From positions 1 to 64,000 of the forward strand of contig CALGJV010000013.1 in assembly GCA_937928595.1 (NCBI GenBank): a stretch of 64,000 nt of DNA, read 5' to 3'. The stretch is from an uncultured Phycisphaerae bacterium (GTDB lineage: Bacteria; Planctomycetota; Phycisphaerae; UBA1845; Fen-1342). Positions 17,944 through 26,830 of the stretch are shown here, piece after piece (within the stretch, counting starts at the first letter, position 1; every line of letters begins with the position of its first letter). Below the pieces are notes generated by a model. The model worked only from the letters and a program-made list of their open reading frames with translations, was not told the origin of the DNA and made no database searches. The position numbers and the translations under genes are program-made.

Positions 17944-18903
17944 TCACGGGTTCACGCAGTTGCGCACCTTGCCGGTCTGCTGGAACTCGGCCACGATCCG
18001 CACGGTTTCCTCGGCCACGGCGCTTTGGGCCTGGTCGGTCGAGGCGCCGATGTGGTGCGTACCGTAGACGTTCGGGAGATCGGCCAGGGGCGAGGTGATC
18101 GTCTTCGCGTCGGCGGCGGGCTCGTTCTCGTAGACGTCGACGCAGGCCGCCCGGAGCCGTTTCTCCTTGAGGGCGACCACCAGGGCGGCCTCGTCGATCA
18201 CGGACGCGCGGCTTGTGTTCACGAGCACTGCGTGCGGCTGGAGCAGCGCCAGCCGCGCCGCGTTCACGAGATGCCGGGTGTCGCCGGTCCCGGGCACATG
18301 CAGCGTGATGTAGTCGCACGTCTGGAAGATCTCGTCCAGGCCGGCCGGGCGACAATCGGGGTGATCGACCGGCCGCAGGTCGGGAAGGATATCGTAGTAG
18401 CGGACATGCATGTCGAATGCCAGGGCGCGCTTCGCGACCTCGGTACCGATGCGCCCGACGCCGACGATGCCGAGCGTGGTGTCCTTGAGGCCGCGGGCCT
18501 TGCTGTATTCTTTCTTGTTCCACCGGTGCGCCCGCAGGTCGGCGACGTTGTCGGGGATGCGACGGTCGGCCGCCAGCAGCAGGCCGAAGACCAGTTCGGC
18601 CACGGCCACCGCGTTCATGCCGGGGCAGTTCGACACCTTGATGCCGCGCTGGGTCGCGTTGGCTACGTCGATTGTGTCGTAACCGGAGCCGGCGCGGATC
18701 ACGAGCTTCAGGCTCGGGCTGGCGGCCAGCGTGTCGGCCTTCACCTTGGTAGAACGCACGATCAGGATGGCCGGCGCGAAGTCGGCGACGCGGCGCGTGA
18801 GTGTCTCGTCCTGGAGCTCCGGCTCGCAGACGACGTCGGCGCCCAGTTTCTTCAGGCCCTCGATTCCGGCGGCTTCGAACTTGTCGGCGATCAGAATCTT
18901 CAT
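17944..18903 (-). CDS. serA: D-3-phosphoglycerate dehydrogenase-type 2-hydroxyacid dehydrogenase
   Basis: The short form (319 residues) lacks the C-terminal ACT domain of E. coli SerA. It has the N-terminal substrate half, the Rossmann motif LGIVGVGRIGTEVAKRAL, the catalytic arginine in VNTSRASVIDE, the glutamate in DVYENEP and the histidine in THHIGAST. The likely reaction is NAD-dependent oxidation of 3-phosphoglycerate toward serine; another 2-hydroxyacid substrate is possible. ATG 18903 has GGAG eight bases upstream, and a TGGGCA-17-TATAAT promoter lies at 19007-18979. It sits two bases ahead of the metal transporter genes, so it may share regulation with them. Confidence 0.88.
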   Translation of the reverse strand: MKILIADKFEAAGIEGLKKLGADVVCEPELQDETLTRRVADFAPAILIVRSTKVKADTLAASPSLKLVIRAGSGYDTIDVANATQRGIKVSNCPGMNAVAVAELVFGLLLAADRRIPDNVADLRAHRWNKKEYSKARGLKDTTLGIVGVGRIGTEVAKRALAFDMHVRYYDILPDLRPVDHPDCRPAGLDEIFQTCDYITLHVPGTGDTRHLVNAARLALLQPHAVLVNTSRASVIDEAALVVALKEKRLRAACVDVYENEPAADAKTITSPLADLPNVYGTHHIGASTDQAQSAVAEETVRIVAEFQQTGKVRNCVNP

Positions 18904-18978
18904 GGATGCGACTCCGGCGAGCCCGGCCCGCAGGCCGCTCCTGCCCAACGCGTGCCCGGGCGAGTCCGAGCGGGCGCG

Positions 18979-19007
18979 ATTATACGGCGGCGGCCCGAAC
19001 CTGCCCA
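18979..19007 (-). promoter_or_regulatory. Promoter of serA and the metal transporter genes
   Basis: On the minus strand TGGGCA (19007-19002), a 17-bp spacer and a perfect TATAAT (18984-18979) are present. The predicted leader is about 70 nt before serA. Confidence 0.6.
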
Positions 19008-19028
19008 CGCGCCGGGCCGCCGGACGCG

Positions 19029-19056
19029 TTGCACGGCACCGGTCGCCCCGGATAAT
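19029..19056 (+). promoter_or_regulatory. Promoter of the 552-residue unknown gene
   Basis: TTGCAC (19029-19034), a 16-bp spacer and GATAAT (19051-19056) lie about 42 bp upstream of the start at 19098. They are divergent from the serA promoter. Confidence 0.55.
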
Positions 19057-19097
19057 GCGCAGCCCCGGCGCGCGCCGCGCCGGCGCGAGGAGCCGTG

Positions 19098-20756
19098 ATG
19101 GCGCGACGGACCACCGCCCCGCCGGGGCCGACCGGCGGCATCTGCTCGGACGGACGGCTGCTCCGCGCCTGGCGCTGGCGCCCCGCCAACGGGGGGCTCG
19201 TCTCGGATCCGCTCCGCTGCCGCCGCGAGGCGTGGTATCTCGTGAACCTGCGCCTCGACCCCCAGTCGCTCTCGCCGTCGGGCCTGACCCTCACCTTCCT
19301 GGACGGTCCCCAGCCGGTGCAGCCGCGCGGACTCTGGCTCCATCCGGCCGGGCCGGACGCCGGCCAGCGGCTCGCGTGGGTCGCGGCGCCGGCGCTGGCC
19401 ACCCACGTGCAAGTGCGCTTGGCCGCGCCGCTGGTCGCGGTCACCCAGGCCCTGCACCTGCACGACGTGGCCGAACGCGATCCGAAATGCCACCCGCTCG
19501 CGGCGGTCCCGCGCTGGCGCACGTACCGCCCGCCGTTTCCGCTGACGCGCGTTGTGCTGCCCGCCGCGCTGTCCGCGCTGGCGCCGATGCTGCCGTGGCT
19601 GGAGGTCGAGCTGCTTGAGCGGCCGGCCTCGGTCGCGGCCCTGGCCGCGCGCGCGCGCCGCGCGGCCTGCATCATCGATCCGGCGTGGATCGCCGACCCG
19701 GGGCTCGATCTCGCGGACCTCGAGCGGCTCGCGGCCCAGGCGTGGGTGGTCGTCGACCTCGAGACGCTGGCGCGGCTGGTGGCATCGGCCGGGCAGGTCG
19801 AGACCCGCATCGTGACGCATGCGGCAACGCTCGGGATGATGTCGGCCCGCATCGTGTACGCGGATGTGCCGACGCGCGGCCTGGCGCTTCAGGATGTCGT
19901 CCCGTACGCGACGCGCGACGCCCGGGGGCGCTTCCGAACGCGCGTGCTGCGCGCCGATCGCGCCTGGCGCCGCTACGCCGCGGACACCGGTCTGGCGACG
20001 CTGCTCTCTTCGGAGACGCCCTGGGCCCGGCACCACGGCGACGTGTTGTCGGCGGCCCGGCCGATCGCCGGCGGCGAACTGCTTGCCACCGACTTGCCCT
20101 GGCTCGTCGCGGGGGCGTACGGACCGCTCGTCGCGCCGCACATCGCGACGCACCTGCTCCAGATGCACCTCGGCGGGCCGCTGGAGGACGCGCTCCAGTA
20201 TTGGACGCGCTGGGACGAGATGCCGGTCGTGGTGCGCGACATCGCCGACCTCGCGCGCCGCTTCGAGCCGCTCCGGCCCGTGCGCTGGCGAGCGGAGACC
20301 GCCGACGTTGCGCACCTCGGCCTCGCGCTCGAGATGCCGGGCCCGGCCCCGACCGCGGCCGTGCTGCTCCAGACCGGCCGCATGGACAACGCCGCGTTGC
20401 ATGACGGCCTGCCCCCCGAGCCGCTGATGATCCTCATGAAGATGCTGGCGCGCGAGGCGCGGGAACGCACGCCCTGGGCCGCGCGGCACCTGACCGGCAC
20501 GCTCGTGCTGTGGCAGTTCGATACCGCGGCCGGACTCAAGTACGCCACGGGCTATGCGGCCGCACCGCCGCTGCCGGAGCGGGTGCGGCGCGTGGTGGCG
20601 CGCCTGCGGGGTGGGGCTGTGGGCGAGGTGGCGACCGACCCGGCGGTGATCCGCCTGACGCTGTCCGATGAAGGTTTCTGCGGCGACCGGTCGATCCAGT
20701 TCCAGACGGAGCTGACCGCCCGCATCCGGCAGGCAATCGAGTCGGCACGGGGCTGA
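19098..20756 (+). CDS. Uncharacterised 552-residue protein
   Basis: I do not recognise this family. The protein appears soluble, with no signal peptide or membrane helix. The N-terminal 150 residues look beta-rich (GLTLTFLDGPQPVQPRGL), and the middle contains VVDLETLARLVASAG and a conserved-looking LASLLSSETPWARHHGD-type stretch. The C-terminus includes CGDRSIQFQTELTARIRQ. A DLETLA segment followed by alternating strands is weakly reminiscent of glutamine-amidotransferase-like Rossmann domains, but no catalytic triad is evident. ATG 19098 has GAGGAG five bases upstream, and a good promoter precedes it. It is monocistronic unless it reads into the 35-residue membrane protein gene. Confidence 0.8.
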   Translation: MARRTTAPPGPTGGICSDGRLLRAWRWRPANGGLVSDPLRCRREAWYLVNLRLDPQSLSPSGLTLTFLDGPQPVQPRGLWLHPAGPDAGQRLAWVAAPALATHVQVRLAAPLVAVTQALHLHDVAERDPKCHPLAAVPRWRTYRPPFPLTRVVLPAALSALAPMLPWLEVELLERPASVAALAARARRAACIIDPAWIADPGLDLADLERLAAQAWVVVDLETLARLVASAGQVETRIVTHAATLGMMSARIVYADVPTRGLALQDVVPYATRDARGRFRTRVLRADRAWRRYAADTGLATLLSSETPWARHHGDVLSAARPIAGGELLATDLPWLVAGAYGPLVAPHIATHLLQMHLGGPLEDALQYWTRWDEMPVVVRDIADLARRFEPLRPVRWRAETADVAHLGLALEMPGPAPTAAVLLQTGRMDNAALHDGLPPEPLMILMKMLAREARERTPWAARHLTGTLVLWQFDTAAGLKYATGYAAAPPLPERVRRVVARLRGGAVGEVATDPAVIRLTLSDEGFCGDRSIQFQTELTARIRQAIESARG

Positions 20757-20826
20757 GGACACCCCTTGCGACACCGACTTAGGATGAAAGTGTAGACGAC
20801 GAGCGGAATCGCCGATAAACAAAACC

Positions 20827-20846
20827 GGGGCGGCGGTCACCGCCCC
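20827..20846. promoter_or_regulatory. Hairpin in the leader of the small membrane protein
   Basis: GGGGCGG (20827-20833) pairs perfectly with CCGCCCC (20840-20846) around a 6-nt loop. It ends about 10 nt before the AGAGG ribosome-binding site. There is no T-tract, so an RNA-stability or translational role is as likely as termination of the preceding gene. Confidence 0.4.
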
Positions 20847-20864
20847 GACATGAGAGGTCGAACC

Positions 20865-20972
20865 ATGGGCAAGATCCTGCTTCCCGTTCTGATTGTTGGC
20901 GTCCTCGAGTTCGTCGCGCTGATCATTTTCTTCCTGATCGACCCGGCCCGGCAGTTCCTCGCGAACCAGTAG
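20865..20972 (+). CDS. 35-residue single-pass membrane protein
   Basis: A short frame encodes 35 residues: MGKILLPVLIV, then GVLEFVALIIFFL, then a polar tail IDPARQFLANQ. It predicts one membrane helix at about residues 5-24 with a Glu inside it. AGAGG sits seven bases before ATG 20865, a well-placed ribosome-binding site. The low share of Ala/Arg and the use of Ile/Phe codons make it unlike the random frames of this GC-rich DNA. An in-frame ATG at 20850 is poorer. It resembles regulatory small membrane proteins that modulate larger complexes, but its partner is unknown. Confidence 0.65.
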   Translation: MGKILLPVLIVGVLEFVALIIFFLIDPARQFLANQ

Positions 20973-21301
20973 CCTGCATGTTGAGCTGCGCGCCCGCGTC
21001 GGACCACCGACCCGCACGGTAGACCGAGGGGTGTGGTCTGCGCTAACCGCAACGCTTGTCGCGAGCGGCTGACATTATCAGACGTTTCCGTCTGTTCCGG
21101 TCTCACCTCCCTTCGTCTGGGCACCAACCTCAAGCCACGCGCAAAAAACCACCGATAAGAACTGCGCGGCGCACCGGCCGCGCCTCTCATGGTGACGCCC
21201 GCGCAAGCGGGAGAGGCTTGTCCGGCTGCGTGCAGCACGGTGTCCCCCCACACGCACCGGGCGGCACGCGCCGGACAACTTCATAGCAGGGTCCCGAAAA
21301 A
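20973..21301. other. Gap with no recognised gene
   Basis: This 330-bp stretch is visibly less GC-rich than its surroundings, especially near 21060-21170. I see no gene, RNA or clear promoter. It may contain the decayed 5' part of the PEP-CTERM gene whose tail follows. Confidence 0.4.
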
Positions 21302-21538
21302 ATGGAACCAGTGCCACGTGGCGGCGGCGGCCTGTTCTCAACCACCGGCCGGTGGCAGTACGTGGACTTCACCTCGTGGCTCGCCTCGAGCAAGTCGCTG
21401 GTCGCGGTCGGGATGTGGGGCTACGGCAGCGGCGGACCGGACGAACGGACGTACGTGGACGACGGGCGCGTCGCGGTGATCCCGGAGCCGGCCTCGCTCC
21501 TCTTGCTGGCGGCCACGGCGCTCCGGCGGCGACGCTGA
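21302..21538 (+). pseudogene. 3' fragment of a PEP-CTERM-type exported protein
   Basis: The 78 residues read like the end of a secreted protein: TGRWQYVDFTSWLASSK, a GxWGYGSGGPDE loop, a YVDDGRVAVIPEP segment, then a hydrophobic helix (ASLLLLAATAL) and RRRR. IPEP-helix-Arg is the PEP-CTERM sorting signal read by exosortases. No signal peptide, ribosome-binding site or N-terminal domain is present, and the frame is closed by a TAG at 21284. I infer a truncated remnant. No exosortase gene lies in the window. Confidence 0.6.
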
Positions 21539-21568
21539 GCGGCGGGGCCCTGGGTTCGCCCGTCGCGG

Positions 21569-22939
21569 CTACGTCCACCAGGCCGAGAACGCCAACACGG
21601 CGACGCCGAGCAACACGCGGTACACGGCGAACGGCGTGAAGCGGTACTTGCGCACGTAGCTCAGGAAGCCGGCGATCACAACCAGGGCGACGACGAACGC
21701 GGTGGCGCTCGCGACCAGCAGCAGCCCGGTCGCCTCACCGGTCAGCTCGTGGCGGTGCTTGACCAGCTTGAGCAGCGCCGCCCCGAGCATGGTCGGAATC
21801 GCGAGGTAGAACGAAAACTCCGTCGCCACCCGCGGCGTCAACCCCAGCGCCATGCCCCCGAGAATGGACGCCCCGGCCCGCGACACGCCCGGCCACATGC
21901 TCACGCACTGGATCACGCCGATCCAGAACGCCTGTCCGAGCGTCACGTCCTCGAGCTTCTGCGGCCGCTCCCGGCGGAACCGCCGGTCGATGAACTCCAT
22001 CAGGCCGGCACCGAGGATCAGCGCCCAGGCGACCGCGGCCGGGCTTCTCTCCAGCGGGTCGAGCAGCCCCTTGAACGGCAGCGCCAGACCGATCGTCGGG
22101 ACCATCGCGACCCCGACGCGGGTGAAGACGTGCCGCGGCCACGCCGCCGGCCGGAACGTCTTCGCCAGCCGCCACAGGTCGCGCCAGAAGTAGAGCACGA
22201 CCGCGAGAATCGCCGCGAACTGCGACACCCAGAGCACGACATTCCAGGGGGCGACGTCGGCCTGGACGCCGAGCACGGGCATGGCGATGACCATGTGCCC
22301 TGTGCTCGAAATTGGCAGAAATTCGGTCAGCCCCTCGATGACGCCCAACACGAGCGCCGCGAGAACGGGATGGTAGGACGCAGCGCCGGCGCCGGCTGCG
22401 GTTTCAACCGAGGGGCTGGCGAGCCAGCCCGCGACCGGTGGCAAGCGCCACAGAACCTGGCCGGCGAGGTTGGCGTACAGACCGGCCGCGAGGTCGTCAG
22501 CCAGGATCCCCCAACCGCCGGGCAGGCGTTCGAGCTCGCGGGCCGGCGTGGGCTTGAGCACGTCGAAGAAGCGGAAGAGCACGAACTGGCCGGCCAGCAC
22601 CGTGAGCAGCGGCGTGAGACCGGCATCGGTCCCGATCGGCAGGGCGAGCAGGGCGAGCCATTGCCCGGCCACTTCGTCCAGCGTGAACTGCTTCGGGTCC
22701 GGGCGGCGGTACCGGGTGATCGCCCACGGGCCGAAGCGGATGGCTACGACACAAGCCGCCGCCAGCGCGACGAGCAGCACGACTTCGTGCAGCAGGCGGG
22801 ACGTGCCGGCGGTCAGCCACCAACCCGCGAACAGGACGACCGCGACCAGCGAGCCCCAAGTCCCGGTCGGTCCAGGCAGGAGGCCGCTGCCGAGACCGGT
22901 CACGCAGGCGGTTTTGAACCGCTCGGGCCGAGACCTCAT
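21569..22939 (-). CDS. PgpA-UppP fusion: phosphatidylglycerophosphatase A plus undecaprenyl-diphosphatase
   Basis: Residues 1-168 match PgpA, which removes phosphate from phosphatidylglycerophosphate: GLGSGLLPGPTGTWGSL, FTLDEVAGQWLALL, FRFFDVLKPTPA and GGWGILADDLAAGL. After a short linker, residues 189-456 match UppP/BacA, which converts undecaprenyl diphosphate to the monophosphate: EGLTEFLPISSTGH at 202-215 and PGVSRAG at 350-356, in a polytopic protein. One frame encodes both, with no internal stop or start signal. ATG 22939 overlaps the pgsA stop as ATGA, so PGP synthase and PGP phosphatase are translationally coupled. Keeping both active-site sets suggests a bifunctional membrane enzyme. 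Confidence 0.92.
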   Translation of the reverse strand: MRSRPERFKTACVTGLGSGLLPGPTGTWGSLVAVVLFAGWWLTAGTSRLLHEVVLLVALAAACVVAIRFGPWAITRYRRPDPKQFTLDEVAGQWLALLALPIGTDAGLTPLLTVLAGQFVLFRFFDVLKPTPARELERLPGGWGILADDLAAGLYANLAGQVLWRLPPVAGWLASPSVETAAGAGAASYHPVLAALVLGVIEGLTEFLPISSTGHMVIAMPVLGVQADVAPWNVVLWVSQFAAILAVVLYFWRDLWRLAKTFRPAAWPRHVFTRVGVAMVPTIGLALPFKGLLDPLERSPAAVAWALILGAGLMEFIDRRFRRERPQKLEDVTLGQAFWIGVIQCVSMWPGVSRAGASILGGMALGLTPRVATEFSFYLAIPTMLGAALLKLVKHRHELTGEATGLLLVASATAFVVALVVIAGFLSYVRKYRFTPFAVYRVLLGVAVLAFSAWWT

Positions 22940-23589
22940 GCGGGAGATCCCGAGCTCGGTCCCGCCGGGGGCGGGGCCGGTTGCGCCGAGAGCGCCCGGC
23001 GGGAGAGCAGCAAGGCCCGCGCGCGATGGAGGTACACGGCGGCCGACAGCACCGTCAGGATCACGGTCGTCCAGACCGCGGCCTTGCGCAGGGGCGTGAC
23101 GCTGTCGAGGCGCCAAGCCAGCTCCCCGAGGATCAGGCACACCGTCGCGGACTGAACGAACATCTTGAGCTTGCCGACCCAGGACGCCGCGAACGCCCGG
23201 CCGCCGGCTTCGCTCTCGATCCGGACGGCGGAAACGAGCAGCTCCCGCCCGAGGATCACGACGACCATCCAGGGTGCGACGCCGGTGAGGTTGGCCTGGC
23301 CCGTCCAGAAGTGGGGGCTGGCGAACAGCACGAACGCGGCGCAGACGATGACCTTGTCGACAACCGGATCGACGATGCGTCCGAACGACGTGACCGAGTC
23401 GGTCAGGCGGGCCAGCAGCCCGTCGAGGACGTCCGTCACCGCCGCGATGAGAAAGACCCAGAACGCGATGTGCAGCAGCCAGCGCTGCTGCTCGAGCTTC
23501 TGGGCGTCGAACCCGGAAAGCAGCAGGACGAACACGACGGCCAGTCCGAGGCGGCCGAGCGTGAGTTGATTGGGGATGCTGATCGCCAT
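22936..23589 (-). CDS. pgsA: CDP-diacylglycerol-glycerol-3-phosphate 3-phosphatidyltransferase
   Basis: PgsA condenses CDP-diacylglycerol with glycerol 3-phosphate to phosphatidylglycerophosphate in the inner membrane. The 217-residue polytopic protein starts IPNQLTLGRLGLA and carries the CDP-alcohol phosphotransferase signature as TDVLDGLLAR followed by GRIVDPVVDKV. It lies between cdsA, which makes its substrate, and the pgpA-uppP fusion, which uses its product. ATG 23589 fits the family start. The upstream ribosome-binding site is weak. Confidence 0.93.
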   Translation of the reverse strand: MAISIPNQLTLGRLGLAVVFVLLLSGFDAQKLEQQRWLLHIAFWVFLIAAVTDVLDGLLARLTDSVTSFGRIVDPVVDKVIVCAAFVLFASPHFWTGQANLTGVAPWMVVVILGRELLVSAVRIESEAGGRAFAASWVGKLKMFVQSATVCLILGELAWRLDSVTPLRKAAVWTTVILTVLSAAVYLHRARALLLSRRALSAQPAPPPAGPSSGSPA

Positions 23590-23660
23590 GCGTTCCGGGT
23601 GTCCTGGCGCCGTGAAAGGCGGGAGTGTACCCGCCCGGTCCGTGCGGGGAAAGCCGACGG

Positions 23661-24602
23661 CTAACCGTGCACAACGCACAGTCGGGTCCAGAACAGCCAG
23701 ATGATGGGCGCCGCCAGCAGCGGTGAGTCCACGACGTCCAAAACGCCGCCCAGTCCCGGAAAGACGTGCCCGGAGTCCTTTACCGCGGCGTCGCGCTTGA
23801 GAAGCGAGGCCGCCAGATCGCCGGCCACGGACACCAGGCCGAGCAGCAGGCCGAGAAAAGCGAGCGCCGCCGACGAGGGGAGGAGTCGCCTTTCGAACTG
23901 CAGCCAGCCGGCGCCGATGAGCCAGTTCCCCAGCAGCACGGCGCACAGCACGGCGGTGGCCAGGCCGCCGAAGAAGCCCTCCCAGGTCTTCTTCGGGCTC
24001 AGCCACTCGACCAGCTTGTGCCGCCCGAACGCCCGCCCGACGAAATACGCTCCGGTGTCGGTGATCTTGACGATGAACATCGAGAACAGGAGGAGCGTCA
24101 CGCCGGTTTGGCCGCCGACCTCCATCCGCAGCTTCGTCATGAAGCCCGCCAGGCCGCCGGTGTAGAAGATGATGAAAATCGTGATGGCGAGGTTCTCCAT
24201 CGCGTTCTGCGTGCGATAGCGGGCGCTCTGCCGCAGGAACATGAACGCCAGCGCCAAGGCCAGCCAGAGCAGCCCCCACGACTCGTCGTAGCCGCCCGTG
24301 ACCGGGCTCAGGTTGTAGGACACGTACGGGCCGATCACCAGCGCGGCGGCGAAGAACTGGGCCGTGCCCGCAAACGGGCGGTAGCCCCGAACCCGCGCGA
24401 GGTGCACCAGCTCATGGACCGTCAAGAGCGTCAGAACGACGATCAAGGCGGTGCACAACGATCCGTTGCGCAGCCAGTCGCCGAGGTCCAGTCCGAACAC
24501 CGGCCAAGTGGGCGGAACCTGCGCGGCCAGGTGGCCGTCGAGCAACAGGATCCCGACGACCAGCAGGGCCAGGGCAGTGCCGATGAGGAGGCGCGTGCGC
24601 AT
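23661..24602 (-). CDS. cdsA: Phosphatidate cytidylyltransferase
   Basis: CdsA activates phosphatidic acid with CTP to CDP-diacylglycerol. The 313-residue protein has about eight hydrophobic segments and the C-terminal signature SLLKRDAAVKDSGHVFPGLG. Two signature positions differ from the textbook pattern: PGLGG where GHGG is common, and DVVD where DRxD is common. I take these as lineage variation because the Lys-Asp and final Asp residues remain. It follows uppS by 23 bp and precedes pgsA by 71 bp in one transcription unit. Confidence 0.92.
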   Translation of the reverse strand: MRTRLLIGTALALLVVGILLLDGHLAAQVPPTWPVFGLDLGDWLRNGSLCTALIVVLTLLTVHELVHLARVRGYRPFAGTAQFFAAALVIGPYVSYNLSPVTGGYDESWGLLWLALALAFMFLRQSARYRTQNAMENLAITIFIIFYTGGLAGFMTKLRMEVGGQTGVTLLLFSMFIVKITDTGAYFVGRAFGRHKLVEWLSPKKTWEGFFGGLATAVLCAVLLGNWLIGAGWLQFERRLLPSSAALAFLGLLLGLVSVAGDLAASLLKRDAAVKDSGHVFPGLGGVLDVVDSPLLAAPIIWLFWTRLCVVHG

Positions 24603-24625
24603 GGGAACCTGACGGGGCGCTCCGT

Positions 24626-25393
<768 letters not shown>

Positions 25394-25396
25394 GCG

Positions 25397-26707
25397 CTAC
25401 ACCCCATCCGCGACGAGAATCGTCTGTTCCCGGGCCGGGCCGACGCCGATCAGACGCACGGGTGCGCCGATCCGGTCCGCCAGGAACCGGACGTATGCCC
25501 GGGCCGCGGCCGGCAGGTCCTCCCAGCGGCGGCAGTCGCCGAGTTCCTCCGACCAGCCCGGCAACGACTCGTAGACGGGCTCGGCCTGCTCCAGCAGGTA
25601 CGTGTCAGACGGGAATTCGTTCACGATCTGTCCGCCGATCCGGTACGCCACGCAGACCCGCAGCTCCTCGAACCCGGACAGCGTATCGAGGTGCAGCAGC
25701 GCGAGGCCGGTCGGGCCGGTGAACAGCGCGGCGTACGACGCCGCCACCGCGTCGAACCACCCGCAGCGCCGCGGCCGGCCGGTGGTCGTGCCGAACTCGC
25801 GGCCGCGCTCGCGGATCCGGTCGCCCGTGGCGTCGTTCAGTTCGGTGGGCAACGGTCCGGCCCCGACGCGCGTCGTATAGGCCTTGATCACGCCGATGAC
25901 CGACCGCAGTGCCGCGAGCGGCACGCCCGCGCCGCTGGCGACCCCGCCGCCGCCCGAGTTCGAGCTCGTGACATACGGGTAGGTGCCGTGATCGACGTCA
26001 AGCAGGCTGCCCTGGGCCCCCTCGAACAGCATCTGCCGGCCCTCCCGCAGCAGCCGGTGCAGCAGCGTCGTCGTGTTGCAGATGAACGGCCGCAACTGCT
26101 CGGCGAAGGCCAGGTACTCATCGGCCAGGCGCGCCGCGTCGAACGTCTCGCGCTCCTCGAACACGCCCCGCAGGTACGCGTTCTTGTGTGCCACGACGGC
26201 GGCGAGTCGGGCGCGGAACCGGTCGGGCGCCAGCAGATCGCAGACCCGGATGGCCCAATGCCGGCCGTACTTGTCGGCGTAGCAGGGGCCGATCCCGCGG
26301 GCGGTCGTCCCGAGCTTCTCGCCGGCGCGGGCGGCGCGTTCGGCCAGCACGTCCTCGCGGCGGTGGTAGGGAAAGACCACGTGCGCCCGGTCGCTGATGC
26401 GCAGGTTGTCGCCGAGGGGCACGCCCCGCTGGCGCAGGGCCGCGATCTCGCCCAGCAGCACGGCCGGATCGATCACGGTGCCGCCGGCGATGACGTTCAG
26501 CGCGTTCGGGCGCAGCACGCCGCTGGGGAGCTGGTGCAACGCGAACTTCTCGCCGCCGACGACGATGGTGTGTCCCGCGTTGGCTCCGCCGCAGTAGCGC
26601 ACGACGACGTCGAAATCGGCCAACAGCAGGTCGACGACCTTGCCTTTGCCCTCGTCGCCCCATTGCAGGCCGATCACGCACGTGTTGCCCAAGCCGCGAA
26701 AGTCCAT
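25397..26707 (-). CDS. purA: Adenylosuccinate synthase
   Basis: PurA converts IMP, aspartate and GTP to adenylosuccinate in AMP synthesis. The 436-residue product is of normal length, with the P-loop-like GLQWGDEGKGKVVD, GGANAGHT, ARGIGPCYADK, EGAQGSLLDVDHGTYPYVT and RRCGWFD. ATG 26707 is the family start. No ribosome-binding site is evident. It is sandwiched between a surA-like gene and uppS. The link is probably operon convenience rather than shared function. Confidence 0.96.
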   Translation of the reverse strand: MDFRGLGNTCVIGLQWGDEGKGKVVDLLLADFDVVVRYCGGANAGHTIVVGGEKFALHQLPSGVLRPNALNVIAGGTVIDPAVLLGEIAALRQRGVPLGDNLRISDRAHVVFPYHRREDVLAERAARAGEKLGTTARGIGPCYADKYGRHWAIRVCDLLAPDRFRARLAAVVAHKNAYLRGVFEERETFDAARLADEYLAFAEQLRPFICNTTTLLHRLLREGRQMLFEGAQGSLLDVDHGTYPYVTSSNSGGGGVASGAGVPLAALRSVIGVIKAYTTRVGAGPLPTELNDATGDRIRERGREFGTTTGRPRRCGWFDAVAASYAALFTGPTGLALLHLDTLSGFEELRVCVAYRIGGQIVNEFPSDTYLLEQAEPVYESLPGWSEELGDCRRWEDLPAAARAYVRFLADRIGAPVRLIGVGPAREQTILVADGV

Positions 26708-26830
26708 GCGGTTGTCGCTGTCTGGTCGGCCCGCGAACGGACGGCGCGCAGCCTGCGCGCGGCCTCCGGGCCCCGTGTCTTGTAGCACGCCCGGCGGCGC
26801 GTGGCAAACGGCAGTGTTTCGGGGCCGGCC

